Assembly (NCBI GenBank): GCA_032629725.1
Contig: JAFEVB010000004.1
Span: forward strand, 1,364,001-1,428,000
Direction: 5' to 3'
Length of the DNA: 64,000 bases
Origin: Gremmenia infestans
Taxonomy: Eukaryota > Ascomycota > Leotiomycetes > Helotiales > Hamatocanthoscyphaceae
In this document: positions 26,812 to 38,133 of the stretch, piece after piece
Numbering within the stretch: the stretch's first letter is position 1
How the letters are laid out: every line of letters starts with the position of its first letter
Translations under genes and position numbers: made by a program
The notes under the pieces: model-generated
What the model saw: the letters and a program-made list of their open reading frames with translations, nothing else
Told to the model about the DNA's origin: nothing
Databases searched by the model: none

Positions 26812-27351
26812 ATGCCACCTATTTGCAATATTAAAGATAAAGAGCGCTTTATCCTTTACGACTGAATTATCTCTTCTAGTTATCCTATTAATATAAAGTG
26901 CACTTATTATAAATCCCGAGGCTTAGAGTATATTATATCTAAATCCTCTAGTTCAGATAAATATAGTGCTTATATAAAGTTAAAAACAAAGTGTAATATC
27001 TATAGGCCGTCGCTTGCGGACTGGTCTACGCTAGAGCGCGAAGAACTTTATCTAGAGCAGGAGAGGCGGGAGATGCTCTTAAAACTATTACGCCTTAATT
27101 AGCAATAGTCCGAGTTTAAACGCTATGCCTAGGACATATTACGCCGGGGCCTTAAAACCCTTAATAAGCTTAATGCCCTAGAGGAGAAGGAGAAGGTTAA
27201 GAAGGAGGAAAGTGGGCGGCGTAAGCGGGGAACTCTACCTGCTCCTATTCCTAACTTTCTTACTAGTAGTCCTTCGCTTAGTCCCGACCCTTTTAGCGAC
27301 CCTGCCTTTATTGCGTCGCTAGCCGCGTATAATCCTTTAGACCCGTTCTAG
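26812..27351 (+). pseudogene. Antisense Zn2Cys6-like reading frame in element B
   Basis: A single frame of 180 codons runs from the ATG at 26812 to the TAG at 27349-27351, antisense to the element. It is broken only by one TGA (former CGA or TGG) and a few TAGs (former CAG). Cys or Tyr-replaced Cys positions are spaced CX2CX6C-X10-CX2CX6C, as in fungal Zn2Cys6 clusters. Then come RPSLADWSTLEREELYLEQE and an Arg/Leu-rich stretch, and it ends AAYNPLDPF. Colinearity with the frame in copy A (13480-14019) supports former protein coding. Confidence 0.65.
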
Positions 27352-27371
27352 TTAGGTCGGGGTGCTAACCT

Positions 27372-30300
27372 TAATAGTCTGCAAATATCTTAAGGTCCCT
27401 AAGTGTTATCCCTAGCTCCTAGGTGTTTTCTAAGTATAGGTAGTTTATCTATTTAACCAAGTACCTAACACTTCCTCTAACCTATTTATAGTCTAGTATC
27501 GCTTTAACCTTATATTTAGCATTAGGGTTAACTGGTTAGATTTCCGTAACAGGCGCGGGTGGCGCCCCTAGTAGTGCTAGTTTAAGGAGGGATATGTGGA
27601 ATACTAGATATATGTTTATTATCCTAGGTAGTGCCAATTTATAGTTGACTAGTCCTATAATTCGTTTGATTTTAAACAGCCCTAGCTTTTTATAATCCAG
27701 TTTCATGCTTAGTTGTTTTATCTTGATATTTTTTTATATTAGGTAGACCTTATCCCCCTCTTTAAGCATAGGTTCCATACTATGTTTTCCGTCGTAGTAT
27801 AACGCTGCTCTCTTTATAAAGAATGCTAGGTCGCTAGCTAGTTTCTTCTAAAGTGCTTTAAGGTCTTCTACCTGCATAGTCGCGGATTAGTTATCTACTT
27901 CTAAGGTTATTATAGAGCGGTAGGCCTCGGGGTTATAACTATAATTCGCGTATGCCGGTAAGATCTTTGTATTTTCCGCGGCTAATATATTATATATAAA
28001 CTAGGCGAGTAGTAGAAGTCCTACCTAGTCGTTCTGCTTATAGTTTATATAATACCAGATATATATTTCTATTATCTGATTTATCTGTTTAGTTTATCCG
28101 TCGGTTTATAGGTAAAAACTTATTAATAGTTTCCTTTTAATACCTAGTAGAGCTATGAATGCCATCTAGAACTTTAAAGTAAAGAGCTAATCTCTATCTA
28201 ATATGATTTCTTCTGGCGCGCTATAGTTTACTACTACTACTTAGAGAAATGCCTAGGCTAAGTCTTCGGCCGTGCTTGATTCCTTATAGGGTATTATATA
28301 GGTATATTTTATTAACCTATCTATAATAACTAGGATAGAATCGTATTCTACTCCTATTATTAGATTCTTAGATAGTGGTAGTTTAACTATAAAGTCCTAT
28401 GCAATAGATGTCTAGGGAGTCTTTAGTATATCAGGTGATTATATTATGCTATACGGGGCGTGCCGTGATACCTTATTCTATATATAAGTATCGCACTCGC
28501 TAATAACCTCCTTAACTATTATTTGCATGCCTAGGAAGTAGTATCTCTGCGAGAGCCTCTCCTAGGTTCTAGTGTTTCCCTAATATCTATAAGCTGGTAG
28601 CTTATATTATTCCTTAACGAATTCTTTCCGGATACTCTTAGGGATATATATCTTATTCTTATATAGTAGGAGCCCCTCTATATTCTTCTGGAAGTATTAC
28701 GAGATGCCTTCTGCTACTATGTCCCCTTTGTATGCTGATCTGATTTTATCTGTAAATAGGTCGCCGTTAACGCGGGTTATAGCTGCGATTTATTATTTAT
28801 TTAGAATAAGGTTGTTGCCATCTTCCTAGAAGATTGTAACGCCCTTTATTTCCTTTTTTACCTTATATCCTGGCTTCTGACTTAGTGCGTTAGCGTATGC
28901 ATTCTCTATTCCCTTTACGTATTTGATTTGTAAGTTGTAGGTGGCAAGTGTCTCTACCCACCTTATCTATTGCCTATTTAAGTCTTTAGTCGTAGTAAAG
29001 CTAATAAGATTCTTATGATTAGTAAGAATTATTACTAGGAAGTTAGCCCCCTAAAGGTAAACCCTCTATTCCTATAATGCTTTAACTATTACTAGGAGTT
29101 CCTTATTATATATATTATAGTTAAGTTCTACGGATGTTATTTTTCTAGAGTAGTATGCTACTAGATGCTGGCTGCTATCCTTATATTTCTATATAAGTAC
29201 TCCCCCTATCGCCCTATCTAACACGTCCGTCTCCGCTATTAACTCGAGTTCTAGCTGGAAGTTCTAGCGGATAGGTTCCTCTATAAAGGCCTACTTTAGC
29301 TCTTAGAATGCCTTTTCCGCTTTATCTATCCATTTAAACTCCTTCTCCTTTTTTATTAGGTCTATAAGTAGTAGAGCCTTCTTTAAATATGACTTAATAA
29401 ACTTCCGGCAGAAGTTCGCGAATCCTAGGAAAGATTACACCTATTTAACTATAGTTAGCGTCTCCTAGGTAATAATCGCTCGGACCTTTTTAGGGTCCAG
29501 GCCAATTTTCCCTAGCGTAATTATATAGCCTAGAAAGGTGATTTCTTTTATATAGAAGTTGCACTTAGATAGCTTTAGGCGGAATCCCTTCGCTGCAAGT
29601 GCTTCTAAGACCTATATTACGTGTCCTATATGCTATTCCTCGTTGTCTGAATATACTAGTACGTCGTTGAGGTAATATATATAGAACCTGTCTAAGAAAG
29701 CCCTTAACGCGTTATAGTTGACTTCTTAATAGGTTACTAGGGCGTTAGTTAGCCTAAATGGCATGACCTGGTACTTATAGTAACCAAATCTGGTTCGAAA
29801 TGCCGTTTTCTATTCCTTGCTCTTCGTAATGCGGATTAGGTGATATGCGTCCCTTATATCTAGTTATATAAAGATTACCGCCTCTCTTAGATGGTCTTGC
29901 ATATTATCTGCCTGTGGTAGTAGGTATTAATTTTTTATAGTTATCTTATTTAACTTTTAGTAATTAATACAAAATCGATCCGGTCTGTCTTTCTTCTTTA
30001 TAAATAGCATTAGCGCTCCTAATAGGGAGTGCGACTCCCTTATCTATCCCTTAGATAACGCCTTATTAATATACTCCCTCTATAGTCTTATCTCTTCTTT
30101 GCTATACCGGCGAAGTAGTTCCTAAGGAGGTTTGCATTCTTCCTTAAGCAGTATCTTATAGTCCTATGGTTAATATTTAGGTAAGGCCTCCTTACCTTAC
30201 AGGTTATTAAACATCTATTTAAACTTCTTATACTATACCGGTATCTCTTTTTCGACCTTTATATTATCCGGTAGAGGGCCTCGGGTTATATGCCCTAGCG

Positions 30301-32233
30301 CGTTATAGGAGGTGGCGCTAACCTCTCTACGGCTATATAGTTATTTTAATACATAGCTGCATCGGGTAAACTTTACCTTATAAGTTTCCTAGTTGATTTC
30401 TGGATTATATTATCTAATCTAAGAAACACCGAAAATGGCCTGATTATCTCTAATACAGATTATATCTAGGCTGATTTCCTTCTAGTAACCTCTAATAGTT
30501 ACCTATATAGGTATAGTCTTATACTTAACTATTCTTCTATTTATTTTAATCGCCGTCCTATTAATAATAGTAAGTGGGTAGGGTTCCTCCTTCTCTTATA
30601 CTAGTACATTAAGCCTCTTTATAGCTTCTAGCAAGATGAAGTTCCTCTGCGCACTAGAGTTAAGCATGACCTATAGCTCCTTTCCTCTAGTATAGGCGTT
30701 TAGTATTACGTGGTTTTAGCCCCTTATAGCCGCCACTTGCTTTCCTGGTTATCTTCCTTCTAGGACCTCATATCCTATAAATTGGTTTTCCTATAGTTAG
30801 TAACTGCCTTCCTACCTTATTAGTCGGTATAGGGTGTTTAGCGCGAATATGCTTTATGCTTTATTACTAATATATTACTAGGCAAAAATCGTTAGGTTTA
30901 TAGGAAATGGGGGAAAAGTTATTTTCCTCTAAATATGTTTGCCTAACCCTTTACTAGTGATTTCCTAGACGTCTCCTAGCTCTATAATTAAGTTTAGCCT
31001 TAGCATCTCCTCTCTGGGGATACCTTTAATAATCCTGGGCCGTTGAGGTGCCCTAAAGATAACTTGTTATATATCTTAGTATATAACTATATAGTATATG
31101 CCTTCTTCTGGTTTCTCTATTCCTAGCTGGAAGTCCCCTTTAAAGGCCGGTTTATCCCTCTCTTTAGGTTTCTACTAGTTTCCTGTAGAAAGCTTATTAC
31201 TGGCTATAATCTATTCTTTATCTATATCAGGTAGCTGGTCCGTGGGATTCTAAGATGGGCTTGCCTTCTCTTCTACGTTTATTTCCTGGCTTTTATACTT
31301 AGGTGGTTATATACTATACTCCTATCCCTTAGGGTCAGGTTATAATACTATACCTAAGATTCGTATAGCCGCGCTTATATTTCATTTCTTTTAAGGTCCT
31401 TTCCCCTTCTTCTATCTATAAGAGGATGCTAAGTGTCCGGGCAATCCACACTTAAAATAGAGTCCCTTCTAATATCGCTTATCCTATTTCTCCCTAGAGA
31501 GTAGGTTTAGCTTCCGGTAAGCGGCGTTAATTTCTATTAGGTCCCCCTAATCCTTCCTTCCTGCTAATCCTATCTTCCCTAATTGTTTACTAAAGTTATA
31601 GGTCCCCTTCTATTTAAGGGACCTCTTAAAGAATCAGTTATTAATCTTAACCGCTTCCTTAATTATTTCGGCGAGACTATTTAGTCGGTCTATCCTAGTT
31701 AGCTCGTCCTTAACAAAGTCCTTTAGTCCTATGTAGTACTGGCTAGTTAGGGCGCGGTCGCCCTATCCTACTATATCCGAATACTATTAGAACCTAGCCG
31801 TATACTCAGAGGCTAACTTATTCTACTTTAATCGTTATAGCTCCTATTCGGCTATACTTTACTATTTAAGGTCGCTAAAGACTTATTAGATGTTTTTCTT
31901 AAATGCCTCATAGCTTATAAATATAGCCTAGGTTAAGGTTCTTGCCCCGGTTATAACTCGCCCCTAACTAGTCTTATTTACTATAAAGTCGTTAATATAG
32001 GTCTTAACCTAGTTAAAGGCTACGCCCCAAAGGTAACTAATTACATAGATAACCTTTACTGCCTTAGTTCCAAATAAGTATTAGTTAAATAGGATATATA
32101 TATCTATTAAAGTTAGAAAGTTATCTAACTTGCCCCTATCCCCGTGGAATATATCAGGTGTCTTAATAATCGCAGTTTATTCCTATACCGCGAGAGTCTA
32201 GGCTAGCGCTAGCGTGGAAGCTAGAGTTAGCAT
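27372..32233 (-). pseudogene. Element B gag-pol remnant
   Basis: This is the inverted counterpart of 8598-13459. The ATG at 32233 appears to be the original gag start (MLTLAST...). RT's catalytic motif near 29670 reads YLND, one residue less damaged than in A. Protease near 30660 reads LNSSA. The zinc knuckle has the same two Cys-to-Tyr changes as copy A, so those arose before the copies separated or at identical RIP sites. The chromodomain end lies near 27372-27500. It is non-functional. Confidence 0.82.
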
Positions 32234-32310
32234 TAGGGTTAGGGTGTCCTTCCCCTTAGTGGATCTGGTGGATAATATTATTCCGTCGACAGAGAGACTA
32301 GTGCTTAAAG

Positions 32311-32742
32311 TGTAATAATCGCCTAGCCTATATAGTGCTAGGGTAAGTCTTATAACTTAAGTAGGTCCCTAGACCTAAGTTATTATTAGGTTAATATTGA
32401 TATCTATTAATAGATCACTAGTTGCTATACTTAGGAGTATAGCTCGTTATAAAGTATAAAGTAATAAGCGTGTATTAGGAAATACTATTTAAGTTAAGCA
32501 TAAAGCTCCTATCTAATAGGTGACAACCCAGCCTTATATAGAACCTTTATGCCTTTGGATCCCGATGGATCCTGACAGGCCGTAAGGATCCCTACGGTCC
32601 TCCTCGGTCCGTCACGTGACTAATATACTAGAAAAACGTCTCTTGCTTAAAGAAGAAAGATCTGTTCTTACTAAGGGTTCTCCTACGTCTAGAGTCAGAC
32701 ATTGAGCCTAAGGTCCCTTGGTTACATATTACGTTCGTAATA
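32311..32742 (-). repeat. 5' LTR of element B
   Basis: It spans 432 bp and keeps the E-box TCACGTGA that A's 3' LTR has lost. GTAAT follows at 32743-32747. Confidence 0.92.
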
Positions 32743-33253
32743 GTAATCTTATTCTAATCTATATAAAAAAACTATCTATTATCTTAGTAAAAGATTCTTA
32801 CTACTTTTCTTATAAACAGCTTAGCTTCTATAAGCGTTTTTTTATAATATATATTTAAATTAGATAGTAGTAGTAGCTTTCGTAGTAGTAGTAGTAGCTT
32901 TCTTTTATATTATATTTGTTTTTTATCTAAATTGCCTTTATACTACTCTTTAGACCTTTATAAAAAGGTTAAACTTTATCCGCTTTATTTAGCTATATCT
33001 AAATTAGTAGATAGCTAAAAAGTCTATATTTACTAAGATATAAAAAAGACAGTTTTCTTTTTCTCTCTTTTATCTAGTCTTTTGCTTTTTTTCTCTTTTT
33101 ACTAGCTCTACTAGCTTTGTATATTTATTATTTTTATAGTAGAAAAAAGATCTTTTTATCTAAAGTGAAAAATTCTTTACTAGATCTAATTTGCATCTGC
33201 TTTTACTTTATATCTATAATAGCCTACTTCTTTAAAAGGTAAAGATATTATTA

Positions 33254-33464
33254 TATAAGAAACTAATAAGTAAAGTAAAGTAGATACTAGAATTAATAGT
33301 ATTATAATATTTAAAAAGCTAAGTAAAAGAGATAGAAGTCTTTTTATATAGTTTTACTTCTTAGCGCTATACTAAGCCTTGGCAGTCATATAACTTTCAC
33401 TTAAAATCCAGATTATATAACTAGTTATATAATCTCCTTTTTATATCATATTAGGTTTCTAATA
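33254..33464 (+). repeat. Right LTR of element E
   Basis: The 211-bp partner of 24585-24795; AGAAC follows at 33465-33469, and the element C integrase resumes there. Confidence 0.85.
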
Positions 33465-34530
33465 AGAACTATCTAAAAGTAATAAATATACTAATATAAT
33501 TATAATTATAAACTATTTAAAGAAAAGTATAATATATAATAGTCTATAAGATATTTAAACTAAAATAGTAGTAAAATAGTTTATATAATACTACTACTAC
33601 TAATACTATTTGCTAAAAGCAATAGTATTAGACCGAGGGTCCTAGTTTATAAAATAGCTATAGATAAAAGTATACTAACTATTAGATATTACTTAGCGAC
33701 TTTCTATAGCTTTCTACTTAAAGATAGATAAAGCTATAAAAAGAATAAAGTAGAAGGTTAAAATATATCTTTATATATTTATTAACTATATATAAAATAA
33801 CTAGTATAAAACCTTACTATTAGCTAAAGTTATAATTAATAATAAGAATATAGTATTAACTAAAGTAAGCTTCTTTTTTCTATAATATAGATACTATATA
33901 TAGCCTCTTAATCTATATATAGACCTGACTCTACTTAATATATATAAGTTTTCTATCTAAAAAGCTAATAAGATTATATAAAAACTTTATAATACTAAAA
34001 AATAGATATAAGTAGTAATAGCTACTATCTAATAAGTAATATAGAAAGTTATAAACTAGAAATGCTAGCAATTACTAAGTTTTTAAGTAGATAATAAGAT
34101 ATAGCTTAACTTAAAGAATATTTATATAAATAAGCTAATAAAAAAGCTAGATATAAAATATACTAAGTTTATAGTTTTAAAAAAGGTTAGTTTATATAGT
34201 TACTAGCTAGATATACTATCTGGAATTTATAATATCTTTTATAGTAAACTACTATAACTTGCAGGTAATAACCTGCTATTAAGCTAGATATAAAATAACT
34301 TCTAACCGCTGCTATAGATTATTAGAAATAATAAAAAGTATAAGGTTTAAGAGATTTTAAAAGAAAAGGTTATATAATAAGATAGAAGCTAATAATAAAG
34401 GTTTCTTATAAAGTGGACCGGCTATGCTAGACCTATATAAAAGCTAGAGGATGTAATTAGAGACTGCTAGGCGCTAAATAACTAGAAGAATAGGATAGAT
34501 GCTATAGAAAACCCTTTATCTAAAGTAATA
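33465..34530 (+). pseudogene. Element C integrase C-terminal half and chromodomain
   Basis: The frame resumes with ELSKSNKYTNI after E. Integrase core motifs follow: DRGSQFI near 33633, then AFYLKIDKATKR (family AFHPQTDGATER). A GPY/F-like stretch (YSYQLDI, IYNIFYSKLL) lies near 34200. A chromodomain reads NKKYKV, FLIKWTGYA and EDVI from about 34330 to 34480. The Trp in KWTGYA is preserved here. The LTR begins 11 bases after a purine-rich AAAAGAGG. Confidence 0.75.
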
Positions 34531-34540
34531 AAAGAGGTAA

Positions 34541-34753
34541 TATAATAGATTGCATCTAATATTAAGGCTTAGTATATAGTATCTATATATATAACTTTAT
34601 ATATATAATATAATAGCAATCTCGTTTTCTTTAAAAGCTAGAAAACCTCTTTTAATAGTTCTAATAAAAGAAGCTTTTTTTCTTTTCTTAGTTAATTCTT
34701 CTTATATTAAATTTAGGCTTTTGCTCTATATACTTAATATTCGCCCCATGATA
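34541..34753 (+). repeat. 3' LTR of element C
   Basis: The 213-bp partner of 19867-20079, with fewer transitions. It ends CGCCCCATGATA, followed by the target duplication ATAAT. Confidence 0.85.
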
Positions 34754-35656
34754 ATAATTAAGCTATATAATAAAGTTAAGATATATATTATATATAGGAT
34801 CTTATTAATATAGTATAATTAAAGTAAGTAAAACTATTTAACTAAGCTAAGTTAAAAAAAAAGTTAATAAAATATCTAATTATTATTTTTTCTTAATAGA
34901 TATTAATAATTAAAATAGACTAAATATATTATAAGATAGCAAAATAGTAAAAAAAACATTTAGAGGTTTCTTTTAACTTTAAAAATCTATATAATAAAGC
35001 TTTTATTTTATATTAATAAGTATTTATATTTAAAGTATATATATATTATATACTTATTATATTTCTATTATCTGCTAAGCAAATGCTAAATATAGCTATC
35101 TATAATAAAAATGCAAATAATACTAGTAATATAATTATTATTAACTTTAGCTTAGTATATACTAGATAGATGCTTTTTTTACTAGCTAGTATAAGTTACT
35201 AGTAGAAATATCTAGCATCTAAGATATCTACTACTACTTTATTTATAAGCTAAGTAGAAAATTAAGTAAGCATTTTATAAAAGTATATAAAAGTAGCAAA
35301 AGAAGCAAAAAGATAAAAGCAACTTCTATTAAAGAAATAGTAATTATTTAATAAATTTAAAATTATTAAAAAAGCTAAAGTAATATTATATATAATAGTA
35401 GTATAAGTATAGTATAGTTTTACTATATATAAAATATATATAAATTTAAGTAGTTTAGCTAAAAAAAAGTTTAATAAGAAATAAAAAAACTATAGAATAA
35501 AAGCTTAAGATCTAGTAAATATATACTTATAATATATACTATCTAAATAAATATAGAATATCTATTATATCTATTTATTATTTATTATTTATTACTATAA
35601 GCTAAGTATATACTAAGTCTAAGTATTATTATTAAGATTATAGAAAAAATCTAAAG

Positions 35657-36820
35657 CTATATCTATTAGCTATATATATATTAAGTATATGCTAGCTAAA
35701 CTTATAAGAAGTAATAGCATCTTTTAAAGCTTTAGAGTTATAATAGCTTTTTAATATTAGCTATATATATACTAAGTATATACTAGCTAAACTTATAGAA
35801 AAAAATAATCTTTTTAATAGAGATAGATATTAGCTTAATACTACTAGAGTAGAAGTCTCTAGCTTTAAATATTAGCTTTATATATACTAGAAATATACTT
35901 AAACTTATAATAGATAATAAGTAAAGTAGTAGAAGTAGTAGTAGAAACAGTAGTAGAAGTAGTAGTAGCTAAAAGCGTTAGTTATATATATACTAAATAT
36001 ATACTATATAGACTTATTAGAGCTAGAAGCAGAAAAACCTAATAAAAAGGTAAGCGTAGTAGTATTAAGCGTAAATTCTTAAAATATTAGCTATATATAT
36101 ACTATATATATAGTAAGTAAACTTATAAATAGATATAGCTTAAGTGATCTTAATAGTAAAAAAGCTATAATTTATATAAATAAAGCAGCTTTTAAATATT
36201 AGCTAAGTATATATAAAGTATATATAGATTTAACTTATAAGCTAGCTTAGTTGCATAAGTAATAAGATAATAATAGCTTTAAAATATTAGCTAAGTATAT
36301 ATAAAGTATATATTAAGTTAACTTATAATTACTAATAAAAATAATATAATAAGAAAGTAGTAGTTTTATAAAAAAATTATCTTTTAATATTAGCTATATA
36401 TATGCTAAATATATGCTATATAAACTTACTAATACTAGTACTAGAAGCAAAACTAAATGCACTATTATATAATATAATAGTTATATTAGCTTTTAATATT
36501 AGCTAAGTATATATAAAATATATACTAAATTAACTTATAAATAAGCTATTTCTTAGTAGTATTATATTTTAATATTAGCTATATATATACTAAATATATA
36601 CTATATAGACTTACTTTTACTACTACTAGTAATAATATTCTTTAGTTTTTTTACTTACTTAGATTACTTTATAGCTTTAAATATTAGCTATATATATACT
36701 AGATATATGCTAGCTAAACTTACCTTTACTACTAGTAGTAATAATATCTTTTAAGAAGTTGAAAGCTTTAAATATTAGCTAAGTATATACTATATATATA
36801 TAGTATATATATTAGAAGCT
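35657..36820 (-). repeat. Array of about 12 near-identical 46-50-nt intron-like units
   Basis: On the minus strand each unit starts GTAAGTTTA or its RIP form ATAAGTTTA, has a TATA-rich middle, and ends GCTAATATTTAAAG or similar, that is a 5' splice site, a branch-like CTAAT and a 3' AG. Units (plus coordinates): 35657-35705, 35747-35796, 35863-35908, 35969-36017, 36078-36126, 36189-36238, 36277-36326, 36381-36429, 36490-36538, about 36567-36614, 36675-36723, and one from 36766. Spacers are 41, 66, 60, 60, 62, 38, 54, 60, 28, 60 and 42 nt; seven of eleven are multiples of three. In one shared minus-strand frame several spacers have no stop. I read this as a dead multi-intron gene whose introns are copies of one another. 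Confidence 0.65.
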
Positions 36821-38133
36821 TTTCTTTTTCTTTTTTCTTTTTTTCTTACTTTACTTTTTACTATTATAGGTTAGTATATGCTTTATATATATTAAGTTGG
36901 ATTATATATACTTATAATCTATAGAGAGCAATTTTAGTAGTAATAGTATAGTAGAAGATTCTATATTATACTAATATATAATTAGTATATACTTAGTATA
37001 TACTAGATTAAATAAAAGTACTTTACGCTTTTTACTAGATAAAGTAGATATTATAGTATACTATATATAGTTAGTATATATATAATATATCTTAAGTATA
37101 TATTTAATAAAAAGAAAAAAAAATAAAAAAAATCTTAAATAGTTTTAGTTTTTTCTTAAAGATTAAAAGTATCTTATATCTATACTAAGTTTATATTTTA
37201 TATAGACTTAGCTAATATAGAAAAAGAACCTAAAGCTAGAAAGTTAGAAAAAGGTAAACTATTTCTTTAGCTTCTATTCTTTTTCTTTTTTTCTATATTA
37301 GATATAAATATATCTAGTATAGAAAGTATATCTAGTATAGATATAATATATATAAAAAGCATATTTAATTTAAGCGTAAGTCTAGCTAATATAAAAAAAG
37401 AAAAAAGAAGATTCTTTTCTTTTTCTTTTTACTTTTTCTACTTTTTCTTATCTTTATTTATAAAAGGATCTAAAGCAAAGTAGAGAAAGTAGTAATAATC
37501 TTTTTATTACTTTCTAGTTCTTATAGTTTAATAGATAAGTATATATAATATATAGTAGATAAATAGTAGATTATAGTTAAATAAAAGAGAATAGAAATAT
37601 ACTAAGTATATATAGAGCATTTTATAAACTTATAAAATAATAAAACCAACTATTATATATAGTATAGAAAACTATATTAGTATAGCTATAGAATATTAGT
37701 AAAGTATATATAAAGTATATTATAAATATATATAATATTTTTATAAGTAGTAGTATATTAGTTAATAAAACTATTAACTAGACTATAACTACTAGGTATT
37801 AGTAGAGCATATACGAAGTAGATACTATACTTATCTTAGTTCTATTATAAAGTTAGTATTATACTAACTTTAGTTTAATATAAATAACTTAATTATACTA
37901 ATTAAATATAAGTATAATATATATAAAATATATATTAAACTTACGCTTAGTTTATAGCTATTTTTATAATATCTATATTAATATAAAGAAAGTTAGTAAT
38001 AGTATTAGATTAGTATATATCTAGTATATAGTTAGAAAATACTTACTTGCTTTAAGATGCTTTTTATATATATATTAGTAAAGCTATTTAATATTAGCTA
38101 GGTATATACTTAATATATACTAGATTTCTACTA

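Larger units (their letters stand above)
26290..32742 (-). mobile_element. Element B: inverted full-length copy of chromovirus A, 6453 bp
   Basis: Four signals agree. LTRs of 432 bp lie at 26290-26721 (3' LTR) and 32311-32742 (5' LTR). The target duplication GTAAT lies at 26285-26289 and 32743-32747. The polypurine tract abuts the 3' LTR at about 26722-26734. Total length equals that of A to the base, although at least one compensating indel exists. B is the least AT-rich element in the block and keeps CG-containing words, so it was probably the last to arrive. It is inserted in element E. Confidence 0.92.
24585..33464 (+). mobile_element. Element E: short LTR element (2422 bp net) inside the element C integrase
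   Basis: LTRs of 211 bp lie at 24585-24795 and 33254-33464. The target duplication AGAAC is found at 24580-24584 and 33465-33469. The LTR ends are inverted: TATAAGAAAC at the start and GGTTTCTAATA at the end. Net length without B is 2422 bp, too short for gag-pol, and no RT or integrase motif is seen. One long RIP-damaged frame runs inside. This looks like a non-autonomous LTR element; orientation is taken from that frame. Confidence 0.82.
19867..34753 (+). mobile_element. Element C: Ty3/gypsy element of a second family, split by element E
   Basis: LTRs of 213 bp lie at 19867-20079 and 34541-34753. The target duplication ATAAT lies at 19862-19866 and 34754-34758. After removing E and its duplicated target (8885 bp), C is 6002 bp. 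The order is LTR, a leader with a 36-bp minisatellite, gag with a zinc-knuckle trace near 21650, RT, RNase H, integrase (broken at 24584/33465 by E), chromodomain, LTR. It is far more AT-rich than A and B, so it is older or more heavily RIPed. It is not the same family as A: LTR length and sequence differ. Confidence 0.88.

Noticed and set aside
26607..26828. Minus-strand 73-codon frame in the B 3' LTR region
   Set aside because: It spans the LTR and polypurine tract, has no motif, and overlaps the better supported antisense Zn2Cys6-like frame on the other strand.
24585..33464. The 211-bp direct repeat as a segmental duplication within element C
   Set aside because: Both copies have inverted LTR-type ends, lie exactly at a 5-bp target duplication AGAAC, and the flanking integrase frame continues from one side to the other.
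35657..36820. CRISPR-like array (49-nt repeats, about 60-nt spacers)
   Set aside because: The genome is fungal, repeats are imperfect and carry splice-site-like ends, and spacers share a reading frame and lengths in multiples of three.
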